From: Haloarcula japonica DSM 6131
Lineage (GTDB): Archaea > Halobacteriota > Halobacteria > Halobacteriales > Haloarculaceae
Reading direction: 5' to 3'
Assembly: GCF_000336635.1 (NCBI RefSeq)
Contig: NZ_AOLY01000040.1
Span: 140,577 to 204,576 of the forward strand
Length of the DNA: 64,000 nucleotides
A program made the position numbers and the translations under genes. The notes under the pieces are model-generated. The model saw only the letters and a list, made by a program, of their open reading frames with translations, was not told the origin of the DNA and made no database searches. This document shows, one piece after another, positions 54,713-62,926 of the stretch (positions are counted from its first letter, which is position 1; every line of letters begins with the position of its first letter).

Positions 54713-55471
54713 ATGAGCACCACCGTACCGGTCAAGGCGGCGAAGATATCCCTCGAAATCGTGGAGATACTGCGGGAGCGAAACGGTGCCGGCGTGTCCG
54801 AGATTGCCCGAGCAGTGGACAAACCGACCAGTACCGTCCACGACCACCTACAGACGCTTGAGCACGAGGAGTATCTCGTCAAGGAAGGGACCCAATATCA
54901 CGTCAGCACCCGGTTCCTCCAGTTGGGGAATCAGGCGCGGTCGCGCAAGAAAGTGTTCGAAATCGCTCGTCCTGAAGTCGACGAACTGGCCGAAAAGACC
55001 GGCGAACACTCGAACCTGATGATAGAGGAGCACGGCCTCGGGGTGTTTCTGTACAAGGCCCGTGGGCCTGACGCGGTCCAACTCGATACCCACGCCGGGA
55101 TGCGCGTCCCCCTGCAGACGACCGCACTCGGAAAGACGATCATGGCGTTCCGTCCGCGTTCGGAGGTGGAGTCGTATCTCGACAGACACGGTCTACCGGA
55201 GGTAACGGAACGGACCATCACAGACAGGGAAGCGCTGTTCGAGACGCTCGACCAGGTTCGGGAGCGCGGCTACGCGTACGACGACGAAGAACGGGTCAAG
55301 GGGATGCGGTGTCTCGCAGCGCCGATCACGGACCAGGACGACCGCGCAATCGCGGCGGTCAGCGTTTCCGGCCCGAAGAGCCGAATGCAGGGGGATCGGT
55401 TCTCCGACGAAATCCCGGAACAGATCCTCCGCAGTGCGAACGTCATCGAGGTGAACCTCACGTACTCGTGA
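54713..55471 (+). CDS. IclR-family transcriptional regulator (third)
   Basis: 252 residues. HTH at residues 10-68: AAKISLEIVEILRERNGAGVSEIARAVDKPTSTVHDHLQTLE. Effector domain from about 78 with VPLQTTALGKTIMAF, ITDREALFETLDQVRERGYAYDDEERVKGMRCLAAPI and AAVSVSGPKSRM. It is the only regulator inside the 6-deoxy-sugar island and precedes the hydrolase gene by 46 bases. The likely job is activation of the island in response to the sugar or a pathway intermediate. Close paralogue of the IclR at 40603-41370. Confidence 0.93.
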   Translation: MSTTVPVKAAKISLEIVEILRERNGAGVSEIARAVDKPTSTVHDHLQTLEHEEYLVKEGTQYHVSTRFLQLGNQARSRKKVFEIARPEVDELAEKTGEHSNLMIEEHGLGVFLYKARGPDAVQLDTHAGMRVPLQTTALGKTIMAFRPRSEVESYLDRHGLPEVTERTITDREALFETLDQVRERGYAYDDEERVKGMRCLAAPITDQDDRAIAAVSVSGPKSRMQGDRFSDEIPEQILRSANVIEVNLTYS

Positions 55472-55517
55472 CTGCCAAGCACAACAGTTAGGTACCCGGC
55501 CATTGCACTCACGGGTG

Positions 55518-56360
55518 ATGCAGTTCACCCGTTACACCACTGATGGGACTCCGCAATGGGGAATCCGTCAAAACGACGAGATCGTGCCACTCAACGGCCT
55601 CAGAGAGGATATCACGTATCAACAGCTCACCGATCCCGGCTTCCTTCGGGTCGTCGAAGACGCCGTCGACGCGGCAGCGGATCGAGCAATTCCCGTCGAA
55701 GAGGCCAAGCTACTCGCCCCAGTTCCGCGGCCCGGGAAGATCATCTGTGTCGGGCTGAATTACCACGACCACGCCGAGGAGCAGGACGAAGAAGTCCCGG
55801 AACGACCGCTGTTGTTCGGGAAGGCCGGCACCGCAGTCACGAACCCCGGCGACCCGATTGTCCACCCGTCGGACATCGACGAAGTCGACTACGAGGTCGA
55901 ACTCGGCGTCGTCATCGGTCGGACTGCAAAGGACGTCTCAGCTGCGGAGGCACGCGATTATATCGCGGGCTACACCGCGGTCAACGACGTCAGCGGACGG
56001 GACGCACAATTCGAGGACGAGCAGTTCTTCCGCGGGAAGAGTTACGACACGTTCGCTCCGATGGGGCCGACGCTGGTACCCGACAGCGAACTGGACCCGA
56101 ACAGCCTGGACGTGGCCTGTCGCGTGAACGGAGAGACCAAACAGTCCTCGAACACGGAGGAATTTATCTTCGACGTGCCGGAAGTCGTCGAGTACATCAG
56201 CGGAATCACCACCCTCCGCCCAGGAGATGTCATCTCGACGGGGACCCCGGGCGGTGTCGGTATCTTCCGCGATCCGCCGGAACTTCTCACACCCGGAGAC
56301 TCAGTTGACATCGAGATAGAGGGTATCGGAACGCTAACCAATCCCGTTGTTGGCGAATAG
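55518..56360 (+). CDS. FAH-family hydrolase (candidate 2,4-diketo-3-deoxy-L-rhamnonate hydrolase)
   Basis: 280 residues from the ATG at 55518 (MQFTRYTTDG); a TTG five codons upstream is less likely. Fumarylacetoacetate-hydrolase fold: IICVGLNYHDHAEE near 80, DYEVELGVVIGR (metal Glu pair) near 130, GYTAVNDVSGRDAQ (metal Asp) near 155, FFRGKSYDTFAPMGP near 175 and STGTPGGVGIFRDPP near 245. The family cleaves carbon-carbon bonds of diketo acids. In the diketo-hydrolase pathway this enzyme splits the 2,4-diketo acid to pyruvate and L-lactate, which fits the LutBC genes nearby. Last gene of the sugar island. Confidence 0.88.
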   Translation: MQFTRYTTDGTPQWGIRQNDEIVPLNGLREDITYQQLTDPGFLRVVEDAVDAAADRAIPVEEAKLLAPVPRPGKIICVGLNYHDHAEEQDEEVPERPLLFGKAGTAVTNPGDPIVHPSDIDEVDYEVELGVVIGRTAKDVSAAEARDYIAGYTAVNDVSGRDAQFEDEQFFRGKSYDTFAPMGPTLVPDSELDPNSLDVACRVNGETKQSSNTEEFIFDVPEVVEYISGITTLRPGDVISTGTPGGVGIFRDPPELLTPGDSVDIEIEGIGTLTNPVVGE

Positions 56361-56758
56361 TCCATATATACCTCTAAAATAGCTGTTTATATTGGTACTT
56401 GTGCCGAAATCGAGTGTAGAATCGGTATAAAAGCACATATTCGGCTTATAGTACCATATTTTGAAAGCTGGGATCGGCCTCTCTAATCTTATTCAGCAAC
56501 GCAGACTGCGCGAACGATATCCATGACCGCATCCGTGAAGAATACGGCAAGGAAGATATCGAGGGCGTCATTCCGGTAGTCAATCTAGACACCCACGAGC
56601 AGATGCAGGTGACCGAACTCTGACCGGGCGGTGAGAAGGCAGTTTCTTTACCCATGGTGCTGGCTGCAACGCCCGTTCAGTAAGCGTGCTTACTGATTAC
56701 CAATTATTCCTCAAAGTGGTTCAGATGTTCATAAGAACGTGTCGTACAGAGCTAGAAG
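56361..56758. other. Intergenic region with a short gene fragment
   Basis: Apart from a 52-codon open stretch at 56465-56623 nothing coding is seen. AT-rich at both ends. Confidence 0.45.
56465..56623 (+). pseudogene. C-terminal fragment of an unidentified protein
   Basis: Open frame without a start codon reading ...CANDIHDRIREEYGKEDIEG then VIPVVNLDTHEQMQVTEL and a stop at 56621-56623. The amphipathic, acidic composition is protein-like and haloarchaeal, but I do not recognise the family. It is preceded in frame by a stop at 56462. Probably a remnant left by a deletion. Confidence 0.35.
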
Positions 56759-57601
56759 CTACGTTTCGGTCCGGAACCGCACCTCGATCTCGTCTGGCCC
56801 TGTGACTGCGATGCCATCATCCTCCGTCTCAATCACAGGATACTGACTGTCTGTAATTCGGGCTTGGACTCCGTCAAGTGCCTCTGTGTCAGGAAGGAGT
56901 ACTTCGAACCAAGAGAGGCCCCTGCCGCTGACCGGCTGGGACCGCTGATTCCACGTGTTCGCACCGATGTGGTGGTGGTAGCCCCCAGCAGACACGAATA
57001 CTGCGCCTGGATCGTCCACTTGTACTTCGAATCCGACAGTGTCCACGTAGAAATTCTGGAATGCCTCCAGCGAGGACACCTCAAGGTGAACGTGCCCGAT
57101 GTCCGTTCCAGCAGGGAGTCCTGCGTCACCCGCGGCGGCACCTTCCAACGCTTCAAGATCGAGAGGATACGTTCCCATACGAACGCTCCCGTCACCGTTG
57201 CGAGGCCAATCCTCACGCGGACGATCCCGGTAGATCTCGATGCCGTTGTCCTCCGGGTCAGTTAGGTACAGTGCCTCACTGACGTCGTGGTCGGACGCAC
57301 CGCTAAGTTCCCAGTGCTCCCGAATACGAGCTAACGCGTCACCGAGCGCCTCACGCGAGGGGACCCGAAACGCGTTGTGAAAGAGCCCAGCAGCGGAACT
57401 GTGTCGTTGGCGTTCATCTTCCTCCCGCGCCAAGATGAGGAGGGGGGTGTCCTCGACACCGAGAACGGAACTGGTGTCGGAGTGATGGAGTACATCGAGC
57501 CCAACGATATCCCGGTAGAAGCCGGTCATCTCTTCGATGTCGTTGACGCGGAGTGCGGTCCGTCCGATACGTGTTTGCTGGGGGAGTCCGTCTGTTGTCA
57601 T
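56759..57601 (-). CDS. Two-domain VOC-family (catechol-2,3-dioxygenase/glyoxalase-like) protein
   Basis: 280 residues. Two glyoxalase-fold halves: residues 10-130 (RIGRTALRVNDIEEMTGFYRDIVGLDVL ... LYLTDPEDNGIEIYRDRP) and 160-278 (DIGHVHLEVSSLEAFQNFYVDTVGFEV ... GYHHHIGANTW ... DEIEVRFRTE). The second half keeps the His-His-Glu metal triad (HVHLE, HHHIG, EVRF). Related to CatE-type extradiol dioxygenases, but in haloarchaea the substrate is unknown. It is divergent from an HxlR-type regulator (171 bases), a common arrangement for a regulator and its target. Confidence 0.85.
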   Translation of the reverse strand: MTTDGLPQQTRIGRTALRVNDIEEMTGFYRDIVGLDVLHHSDTSSVLGVEDTPLLILAREEDERQRHSSAAGLFHNAFRVPSREALGDALARIREHWELSGASDHDVSEALYLTDPEDNGIEIYRDRPREDWPRNGDGSVRMGTYPLDLEALEGAAAGDAGLPAGTDIGHVHLEVSSLEAFQNFYVDTVGFEVQVDDPGAVFVSAGGYHHHIGANTWNQRSQPVSGRGLSWFEVLLPDTEALDGVQARITDSQYPVIETEDDGIAVTGPDEIEVRFRTET

Positions 57602-57772
57602 TGCGGTCGTTATAATGGATATGAACGCTGTTTAACTATCTGTGGTCCTTGACTTGGACGAGTCAAGAATGCGGTCCTCTTCGTCGAACCATCGAATATT
57701 GTAGTTCCATTGCATAACTTGGTTGAATATCAAATCACTAAACAACACAGGCAACAAGAGAATAACCAAGTA

Positions 57773-58129
57773 ATGACGACCCAACCAACCGACGCTGATA
57801 CGGAGGAAAAGACCGACGCTGAACAGAAAAATTCAGACCTCTGCAACGTCGTTGGAGCAGTCGAAGAGATAGGAACGGAGTGGAAGCTCATCACTCTCCA
57901 TAATTTGCGTGACGGGGAAAAGCGGTTCAACGAACTCAAACGAGCAACAGGAGCGAGTTCTTACACACTGTCTCGTGTTCTCGATGACTTGGAAGCGGAG
58001 GGGTTCGTCGATAACCGCAAGGAGTTGGAGTCGCCGGTCGCCAGTTACTACACGCTGACCGAAAAAGGAGCCGGCCTCTGTCCCGTATTCGAGGCATTAG
58101 ATGACTGGGGAGCTAATTGGCTTGAATAG
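57773..58129 (+). CDS. HxlR-family transcriptional regulator
   Basis: 118 residues from the ATG at 57773 (MTTQPTDADTEEKTDAEQ); in-frame codons upstream are non-conserved. Acidic N-terminus, then the HxlR winged helix: LCNVVGAVEEIGTEWKLITL, RFNELKRATGASSYTLSRVL, DDLEAEGFVDNRK and the wing YYTLTEKGAGL. The Cys near residue 25 is at the position of the redox- or electrophile-sensing Cys of the family. It probably controls the divergent VOC gene in response to reactive carbonyl or quinone compounds; this is inference. Confidence 0.87.
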   Translation: MTTQPTDADTEEKTDAEQKNSDLCNVVGAVEEIGTEWKLITLHNLRDGEKRFNELKRATGASSYTLSRVLDDLEAEGFVDNRKELESPVASYYTLTEKGAGLCPVFEALDDWGANWLE

Positions 58130-58251
58130 ACTGAACTGTCTACGTTTCCTCGTTGCTAACTGTTTACTCTGTACCGACCGCTACAAACCAAGTGTGACAA
58201 CTGTTCGACAACACTCTATTCACCCTGCGTAGTCCAGTGGTGTTTTTTGAA

Positions 58252-58512
58252 CGCTTGCGAAGGGTTCAGGCGAGGTCTATCGAGCTCGATATCGGCACAA
58301 GCGTCCTTGTAACATGTACCACGACGGCCGGCGATCAGTACTACTACAGCGGCCAGGAGCCATTCAGTCGGTTCCGCGAGACACCGAGCACATCGCCGAC
58401 GCCAAAGCGAAGCTGCCGGATGGACAGTACACCAGCAAGTGGGTCCAGCGGCTCTGTCAGAAACGCTCCTACCGCCGCAACACGCCGTGAACGCCTTGCT
58501 TCGTGATCTATA
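58252..58512 (+). pseudogene. Fragment of a TnpB (IS1341/IS605-type) gene
   Basis: Reads [38 protein letters not shown] in one frame, then after a frameshift [28 protein letters not shown], then after another VNALLRDL and a stop at about 58510. This order ([22 protein letters not shown], then TSKxxxRL, then VNALxRDL) matches the middle of haloarchaeal TnpB proteins. N- and C-terminal parts, including the zinc-finger region, are gone. It directly abuts the palindromic element at 58508. Confidence 0.68.
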
Positions 58513-58593
58513 GTAGCCATTGAAAATCAATGCACACCTGATCGCACGACAGCAGTGCGATCAGTGTGTAAATCGTTTCAATTGGTACTATAG
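58508..58593. mobile_element. 86-bp near-perfect palindrome (MITE-like element)
   Basis: Ends CTATAGTA (58508-58515) and TACTATAG (58586-58593) are exact inverted repeats. The arms continue with ATTGAAA/TTTCAAT and CACAC/GTGTG, separated by small mismatches, down to an inner stem TGATCGCAC (58539-58547), loop GACAGCA and GTGCGATCA (58555-58563). It can fold into one long hairpin. It has no coding capacity and abuts a TnpB relic, so it is either a MITE or the structured end of a decayed IS element. Confidence 0.68.
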
Positions 58594-58694
58594 TCGCCTG
58601 TTCTGTCTCTCCGCCTTTGGGGAGTTGAGGGCGACAGAGATCGAACAGCCAGGATTCGTAAGGGAGGCTCGCCCTTGAACAGAGCTCGTGCGCC

Positions 58695-59633
58695 TCACTC
58701 CTGCTTGTTGGAACTACTCTCTCCTCGCTGTAGCATCTCAGATTCATTCGTTTCGTTCCGAGAATGCTCCACGAGCGGATCTAAGGGGACCACCACGGGC
58801 CCGTGTTTGGTTTCGATGATCTCCGAGTCGATATCGAACACATCTGCGAGGAGATCATCGGTCACGACCGCTTCAGGCGGACCGTTAGCGTAGATTGTGC
58901 CCGCTTTGAGCGCGACAACGTTGTCGGCATAGCGTGCCGCCTGCGAGATATCGTGGAGGACGAGGACAACTGTGGTGTCACTTTCATCACGGAGCCTCTC
59001 CACGACTCGCATCACTTCCAGTTGGTGGCGGGGGTCGAGGAACGTCGTCGGCTCGTCCAAGAGGAGGATATCGGTGTCCTGGGCGAGTACCATCGCGATC
59101 CAGACGAGTTGCGTCTGTCCACCGCTGAGTGTCCCGACCTCGCGGTCGCGGAGGTGCTCAACGCCGGCCATCGCAATCGCCTCGTCGACGGCTTCCTCGT
59201 CGCCGTCGGTCTGTGACTCGAAGAACCCCTGATGGGGGTACCGTCCGCGCTCGACGAGCTCCTCAACGCTGATGGTGTCTGGTGCAGTGTTTTGCTGGGA
59301 GAGCCGCCCGAGCTTCCGTGCAAGTTCCTTTGAGTCGAACGAGTCAACACGACGGTCGTCCAGCAGGACGCGGCCATCGTCAGGGTCCAGTCGGTTCGCG
59401 AGTGCCTTCAGCAGTGTCGACTTGCCGCTGCCGTTCGGGCCGATGAGCGCCGTCACCTCGCCCTCAGGCACGGCAAGCGTCTGACCGTCGATGACTGGAC
59501 CATCGGCACCTGGATAGCCGACGACGAGTTCATCCACATCGAGGGCTGTCTGCGACGCCACGGCATCTGTGCCATCGCTCGACGCTTCACGGCTCGTTTC
59601 CCGCTCGTGTGACATCTCATTCCCTCGCATCAT
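58695..59633 (-). CDS. Iron(III)-siderophore/cobalamin-type ABC transporter ATPase (FecE/BtuD family)
   Basis: 312 residues. An acidic N-terminal extension of about 28 residues precedes the ATPase core. Walker A GPNGSGKSTLL near 65, Q-loop LSQQNTAPD, signature TLSGGQTQLVWIAMVLAQ near 165, Walker B ILLLDEPTTFLDPRHQLE near 190, H-loop VVLVLHDISQAARYADN. The FLDPRHQLEVM stretch is typical of the FecE/FhuC group. Last gene of the operon; start overlaps the permease gene by 4 bases. C-terminal about 25 residues are a low-complexity acidic tail. Confidence 0.92.
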   Translation of the reverse strand: MMRGNEMSHERETSREASSDGTDAVASQTALDVDELVVGYPGADGPVIDGQTLAVPEGEVTALIGPNGSGKSTLLKALANRLDPDDGRVLLDDRRVDSFDSKELARKLGRLSQQNTAPDTISVEELVERGRYPHQGFFESQTDGDEEAVDEAIAMAGVEHLRDREVGTLSGGQTQLVWIAMVLAQDTDILLLDEPTTFLDPRHQLEVMRVVERLRDESDTTVVLVLHDISQAARYADNVVALKAGTIYANGPPEAVVTDDLLADVFDIDSEIIETKHGPVVVPLDPLVEHSRNETNESEMLQRGESSSNKQE

Positions 59634-60742
59634 ATTTCACCCAGATTTTCGGTCTTCCGCATCAAATAGAGGAAGTACGGCCCGCCAACCAGCCCCGTGA
59701 TGATACCGACCGGGAGTTGGATTGGGTTGAGTGCGAGACGCGCGCCGACATCCGCACCGACCAGCAGCGCTGGCCCGAGAAACAGACACCCGAGCAAGAG
59801 TCGACGCGAATCGCCACCGACGACGTTCCGGACCATGTGCGGGACGATGAGCCCGACGAAGCCGATGAGCCCCGCGACCGCGATGGCCGCTGCGGTCGAC
59901 AACACGGCGATGCCGGCGACCGCGAATCGCATCTTTTCGACGGGCATTCCGAGGGAATCTGCGGTTTCCTCGCCGAGTGCGAGTACGTCCAGTTCCTTTG
60001 TCACCACGAACGCCAGCACGAGTGCGAGCAGCGTGAACGGGAGTGCGATACGAACCTCTCCCCAGTCAGTGTTCAGCAGCGATCCAGAGAGCCACGCCTG
60101 TGCAGACATCACGGTGCTGAGGTCGTCGATAAAAAAGAACAGCGCGCGCTGGACGGACCCGAAGATAGTGCTGACAATGACGCCCGCCAGCACCAGCCGG
60201 ACAGGGCTAGTGCCGTTCTTCCACGCGATGATGTACACCAGCAGGAATGCTGCACCCCCTCCGATTGCCGCGAGGACGGGCACAAGGGGGAGCAACTCGG
60301 AGAACGCCGTGAGGACGACCAGCACGACGAGCCCGGCACCGTCGCTGACCCCGAGGATGTAGGGGCTGGCGAGTTCGTTCCGGGTGATAATCTGGAAGAT
60401 AGCGCCGGAAACGGCGAGGTTCGCACCGACGAGCACGCCGACGAGGATACGCGGCAGGCGAATGTTCCAGACGATGTGCTGTTGTTGGGTGAACCACTCG
60501 GGGATGTCAGCACCGAGCAGGAATGCCCGCCACGCCTCCACGCTGAACAAGATGCTCGGATCGAAGACTGCACCCCACGCTTCTCCCAGCGTCAGCGGAA
60601 ACGCACCGAAGGTCACCTGCAGGAGTGTCGCCCCGACCAACACTGCGACGCTCCCGAGCGCGACGCCCGCAAGCGTCGAGTCAGTGTACCAGCGACTGGC
60701 CGCCGCTCGGCGGTCCGCAAGCCGGTCGAACAGTTCGGCCAT
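59630..60742 (-). CDS. FecCD/BtuC-type ABC transporter permease
   Basis: 370 residues, about ten helices (LAGVALGSVAVLVGATLLQVTFGAFPLTLGEAWG at the start; AFPLTLGEAW is the FecCD start motif). LPRILVGVLVGANLAVSGAIFQIITRNELASPYILGVSDGAGL near 115-155 and the C-terminal IGFVGLIVPHMVRNVVGGDSRRLL and LPVGIITGLVGGPYFLYLMRK are hallmarks. A single permease gene, so a homodimer. It is 5 bases from the binding-protein gene and overlaps the ATPase gene. Confidence 0.93.
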   Translation of the reverse strand: MAELFDRLADRRAAASRWYTDSTLAGVALGSVAVLVGATLLQVTFGAFPLTLGEAWGAVFDPSILFSVEAWRAFLLGADIPEWFTQQQHIVWNIRLPRILVGVLVGANLAVSGAIFQIITRNELASPYILGVSDGAGLVVLVVLTAFSELLPLVPVLAAIGGGAAFLLVYIIAWKNGTSPVRLVLAGVIVSTIFGSVQRALFFFIDDLSTVMSAQAWLSGSLLNTDWGEVRIALPFTLLALVLAFVVTKELDVLALGEETADSLGMPVEKMRFAVAGIAVLSTAAAIAVAGLIGFVGLIVPHMVRNVVGGDSRRLLLGCLFLGPALLVGADVGARLALNPIQLPVGIITGLVGGPYFLYLMRKTENLGEI

Positions 60743-60747
60743 CGGTC

Positions 60748-61947
60748 CTACAGATCTCCGTTGACGATATCAATGAGGCGCTGGCGGTCGAAGAGCTGCT
60801 CACTCTCCGAGACGCCGCCGACCGCACCGGGCCACTCGCCGAACTCGTCGGGATAGACTTGCTTCGCGACAGCTTCAGTGGAGAACATGTCGACGATAGG
60901 ACCCATGTACTGGCCGCCACTCCGGATGACGTTGCCGTTCTGGACGGCGCGGAGTTGCTGGCCGTTCTCGTTGTTCTCGAACGGCTCGATGACGGTGTTC
61001 ACGAACTCCTCGTGCGTCGTGGATGTGAGTGTGCCGACAGCGCCGATGTAGTCGGGGTCAGCACGGAGCAGTTCCTCGTAACCGACCGGGCCGTCCGGGT
61101 ACTGCCCCTCGAAAGCGTCCTGCATGCCGAGGCGATAGTAGGACTTGGTATTGTTGCCGAGGCGGTGGAGGGGCGCGATGCGGAACTGGCCGGAGTCGGG
61201 GCTGACGCCACGCCAGATGGCGGCGACCGTGGGGCGTTCATCCTCTGGCGGGAGGCCGTCTTCAATGGTGCTCATGAGGTCGTCGTGGAGAGACTGCCAG
61301 GCTTGGAACTGCTGTTGGCGCTGGAAAATTTTCGCAACCTTCTCGAAGGCCTCGTACATCGTGTATGGGTTCGGTTCCTCCTGTACGGCGGATTGAGGGG
61401 CAAAGCGAAGCGTTGTGCCGAGGAAGGGGCCAGTCCGGGACTCGACGTCCTCGAAGTCAGAGTCGTCCCAGTTGACGTAGCGACCGATGTTGGTTCGGGA
61501 GATGAGCCAGACGTCGGCGTCGGCGGCATAGAAGTTCTCCTTGTCGTAGCCGGACTCGGCGTCACTGGCGATCATGGTGATTTGGCTCTCGTCGAACCCG
61601 AGGTCGAGGAGGTCGTAGAACTTCAGCGGGGCACGTTCGAGGCCAGTGGTCGCCGTCGGATGGATGCCGAGCGCCATCCCCATGTCGATGAAGGGGCTGG
61701 TACCGACGCCGTACGTCTCTGGGATTTCTTCAAACGTGTAAGACTCGTTTGGTTCCATCTGGACCGTGTACGGCGTCGGATCCGACGCCGTGGTTTCTTC
61801 AGTCCCGCTTGTAGTTTCTGTGTTTGTCCCGGTATCCGTCGATTCCCCCGTGCTTTCCGTCGGGTCGCCGGTGGTCCCGGTACAGCCAGCGAAACCGGCG
61901 GCAATCAGGCTGGCGCTACTCGTGAGCAACTGGCGTCTACGCACCAT
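60748..61947 (-). CDS. Iron-siderophore-type binding lipoprotein (FecB-like)
   Basis: 399 residues. Tat/lipoprotein signal VRRRQLLTSSASLIAAGFAGC (Cys at about residue 22), then a long Thr/Glu/Gly-rich linker and a class-III (helix-hinge) binding fold: MALGIHPTATTGLERAPLKFYDLLDLGF near 95-120, DADVWLISRTNIGRYVNWDD near 145, VAAIWRGVSPDSGQFRIAPLHRLG near 245. First gene of the importer operon. A TTTTAG-N6-CTAAAA box is 5 bases upstream of the ATG, so the operon is probably iron-controlled. Confidence 0.9.
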   Translation of the reverse strand: MVRRRQLLTSSASLIAAGFAGCTGTTGDPTESTGESTDTGTNTETTSGTEETTASDPTPYTVQMEPNESYTFEEIPETYGVGTSPFIDMGMALGIHPTATTGLERAPLKFYDLLDLGFDESQITMIASDAESGYDKENFYAADADVWLISRTNIGRYVNWDDSDFEDVESRTGPFLGTTLRFAPQSAVQEEPNPYTMYEAFEKVAKIFQRQQQFQAWQSLHDDLMSTIEDGLPPEDERPTVAAIWRGVSPDSGQFRIAPLHRLGNNTKSYYRLGMQDAFEGQYPDGPVGYEELLRADPDYIGAVGTLTSTTHEEFVNTVIEPFENNENGQQLRAVQNGNVIRSGGQYMGPIVDMFSTEAVAKQVYPDEFGEWPGAVGGVSESEQLFDRQRLIDIVNGDL

Positions 61948-61951
61948 ACAT

Positions 61952-61969
61952 TTTTAGCCCGGCCTAAAA
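61952..61969. promoter_or_regulatory. Iron-box-like operator TTTTAG-N6-CTAAAA
   Basis: Perfect 6-bp arms with spacer CCCGGC, 5 bases before the ATG of the iron-siderophore binding protein. The same TTTAG-N6-CTAAA pattern recurs at 62938-62953. TTAG..CTAA-type dyads are known operators of archaeal DtxR-family iron repressors (Idr/SirR type). Confidence 0.6.
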
Positions 61970-62071
61970 CACTTAGTGATTCCCGCTGTTCGAGTTGACA
62001 CGGTGTGAACGATGTTCACGGCGTGTTACGACCCACACACTCTGCTCACGCTTCCCAATTCTCTGCGTCGC

Positions 62072-62926
62072 TCACCTCTCACTGAGCGGTACGGCAAGAT
62101 CACAGGACTCGCTGATCACCCGGTCGGCCCACGCCACCACGTCGGGGTGCGAACACGAGATGATATCGAAGCCGGGCTGCTGTTCTCGGTCGACAGTAAG
62201 GAACACTTTCTCGTCGTCAATAAGATCCACAGTACAGGGGACCTTCTCGTTGAGGCTGTAATAGATGGTCGGGTCTGTAGCATCCTCGATCGCTTGCCAC
62301 TTGGCCCGTAGTGACTGATCCTCCAGCATCGTTTCGGTGACGACCGAATCGAAAACGACGCGCATGTCAGTATCACCCCCGGAGCGGACTTCCTCCTCGT
62401 ATGCGTGCATCGGAAGCGACGTAAACGTTCCAACGAGTGCCCTACAAGAGGAGCCATCCCTGATAGCGTTCGCGACAACGCGAGCGGCCGCGAGTGGATC
62501 TGCGTTCTTCCCGTGGATGTGCTCACCGTCGACGAGACACTGGGGTTCGAAATCGAACCAGTCGGTCGGGAGCCGCGAAACCAGCTTGGGGTATTTCTGT
62601 CCGACCGATACCGTTCCCAACAGTCGGGCGAAATCCCGGTGAACGAGTTCACCGAAGGTGGACAGTTCGTACTTACTATCGGTGTGTCCTTGCTGGATAA
62701 ATTCCCGATCTTCGAGGTCACTAAGGATGCGGCTCAGCGTTACTCGAGTTGCGTCCATTCGGTCGTCCAATCCCTCACGGGTGCGGGCGCTCTCGGCCAA
62801 TAGATCGAGCACTTGGAAGCGATGCTCAGAACGGGAGAGAAACGCCACGGATTCGACAGCGCTCCAGGCCACTCGTTCGTTCCCCTCACCCGTCATCCGT
62901 ATTCCTGAGCACTCAGTCCTCATCAT
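62072..62926 (-). CDS. HTH regulator with FilR1/DUF1724-like sensor domain
   Basis: 284 residues from the ATG at 62926; a Met at 62896 is an alternative start. Winged HTH at residues 28-90 (SRSEHRFQVLDLLAESARTREGLDDRMDATRVTLSRILSDLEDREFI). C-terminal domain of about 170 residues (LVSRLPTDWFDFEPQCLVDGEHIHGKNADPLAAARVVANAI) resembles the regulator class of archaea with a FilR1-like C-terminus. It lies 124 bases before the iron importer, same strand, and an iron-box-like dyad precedes it. It therefore may control or be co-controlled with iron uptake. The ligand is unknown. Confidence 0.83.
   Translation of the reverse strand: MMRTECSGIRMTGEGNERVAWSAVESVAFLSRSEHRFQVLDLLAESARTREGLDDRMDATRVTLSRILSDLEDREFIQQGHTDSKYELSTFGELVHRDFARLLGTVSVGQKYPKLVSRLPTDWFDFEPQCLVDGEHIHGKNADPLAAARVVANAIRDGSSCRALVGTFTSLPMHAYEEEVRSGGDTDMRVVFDSVVTETMLEDQSLRAKWQAIEDATDPTIYYSLNEKVPCTVDLIDDEKVFLTVDREQQPGFDIISCSHPDVVAWADRVISESCDLAVPLSER

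Noticed and set aside
58508..58747. Minus-strand frame of 79 codons across the palindromic element and the start of the iron ATPase gene end.
   Set aside because: It reads through the palindrome and has no recognisable domain; a short AHELCSRASLPYESW stretch hints at transposon debris but is too weak to call.
59609..61998. Two long plus-strand frames (415 and 457 codons) opposite the iron importer.
   Set aside because: Antisense shadows; the minus strand has complete FecCD, FecB-like and FecE-like motifs.
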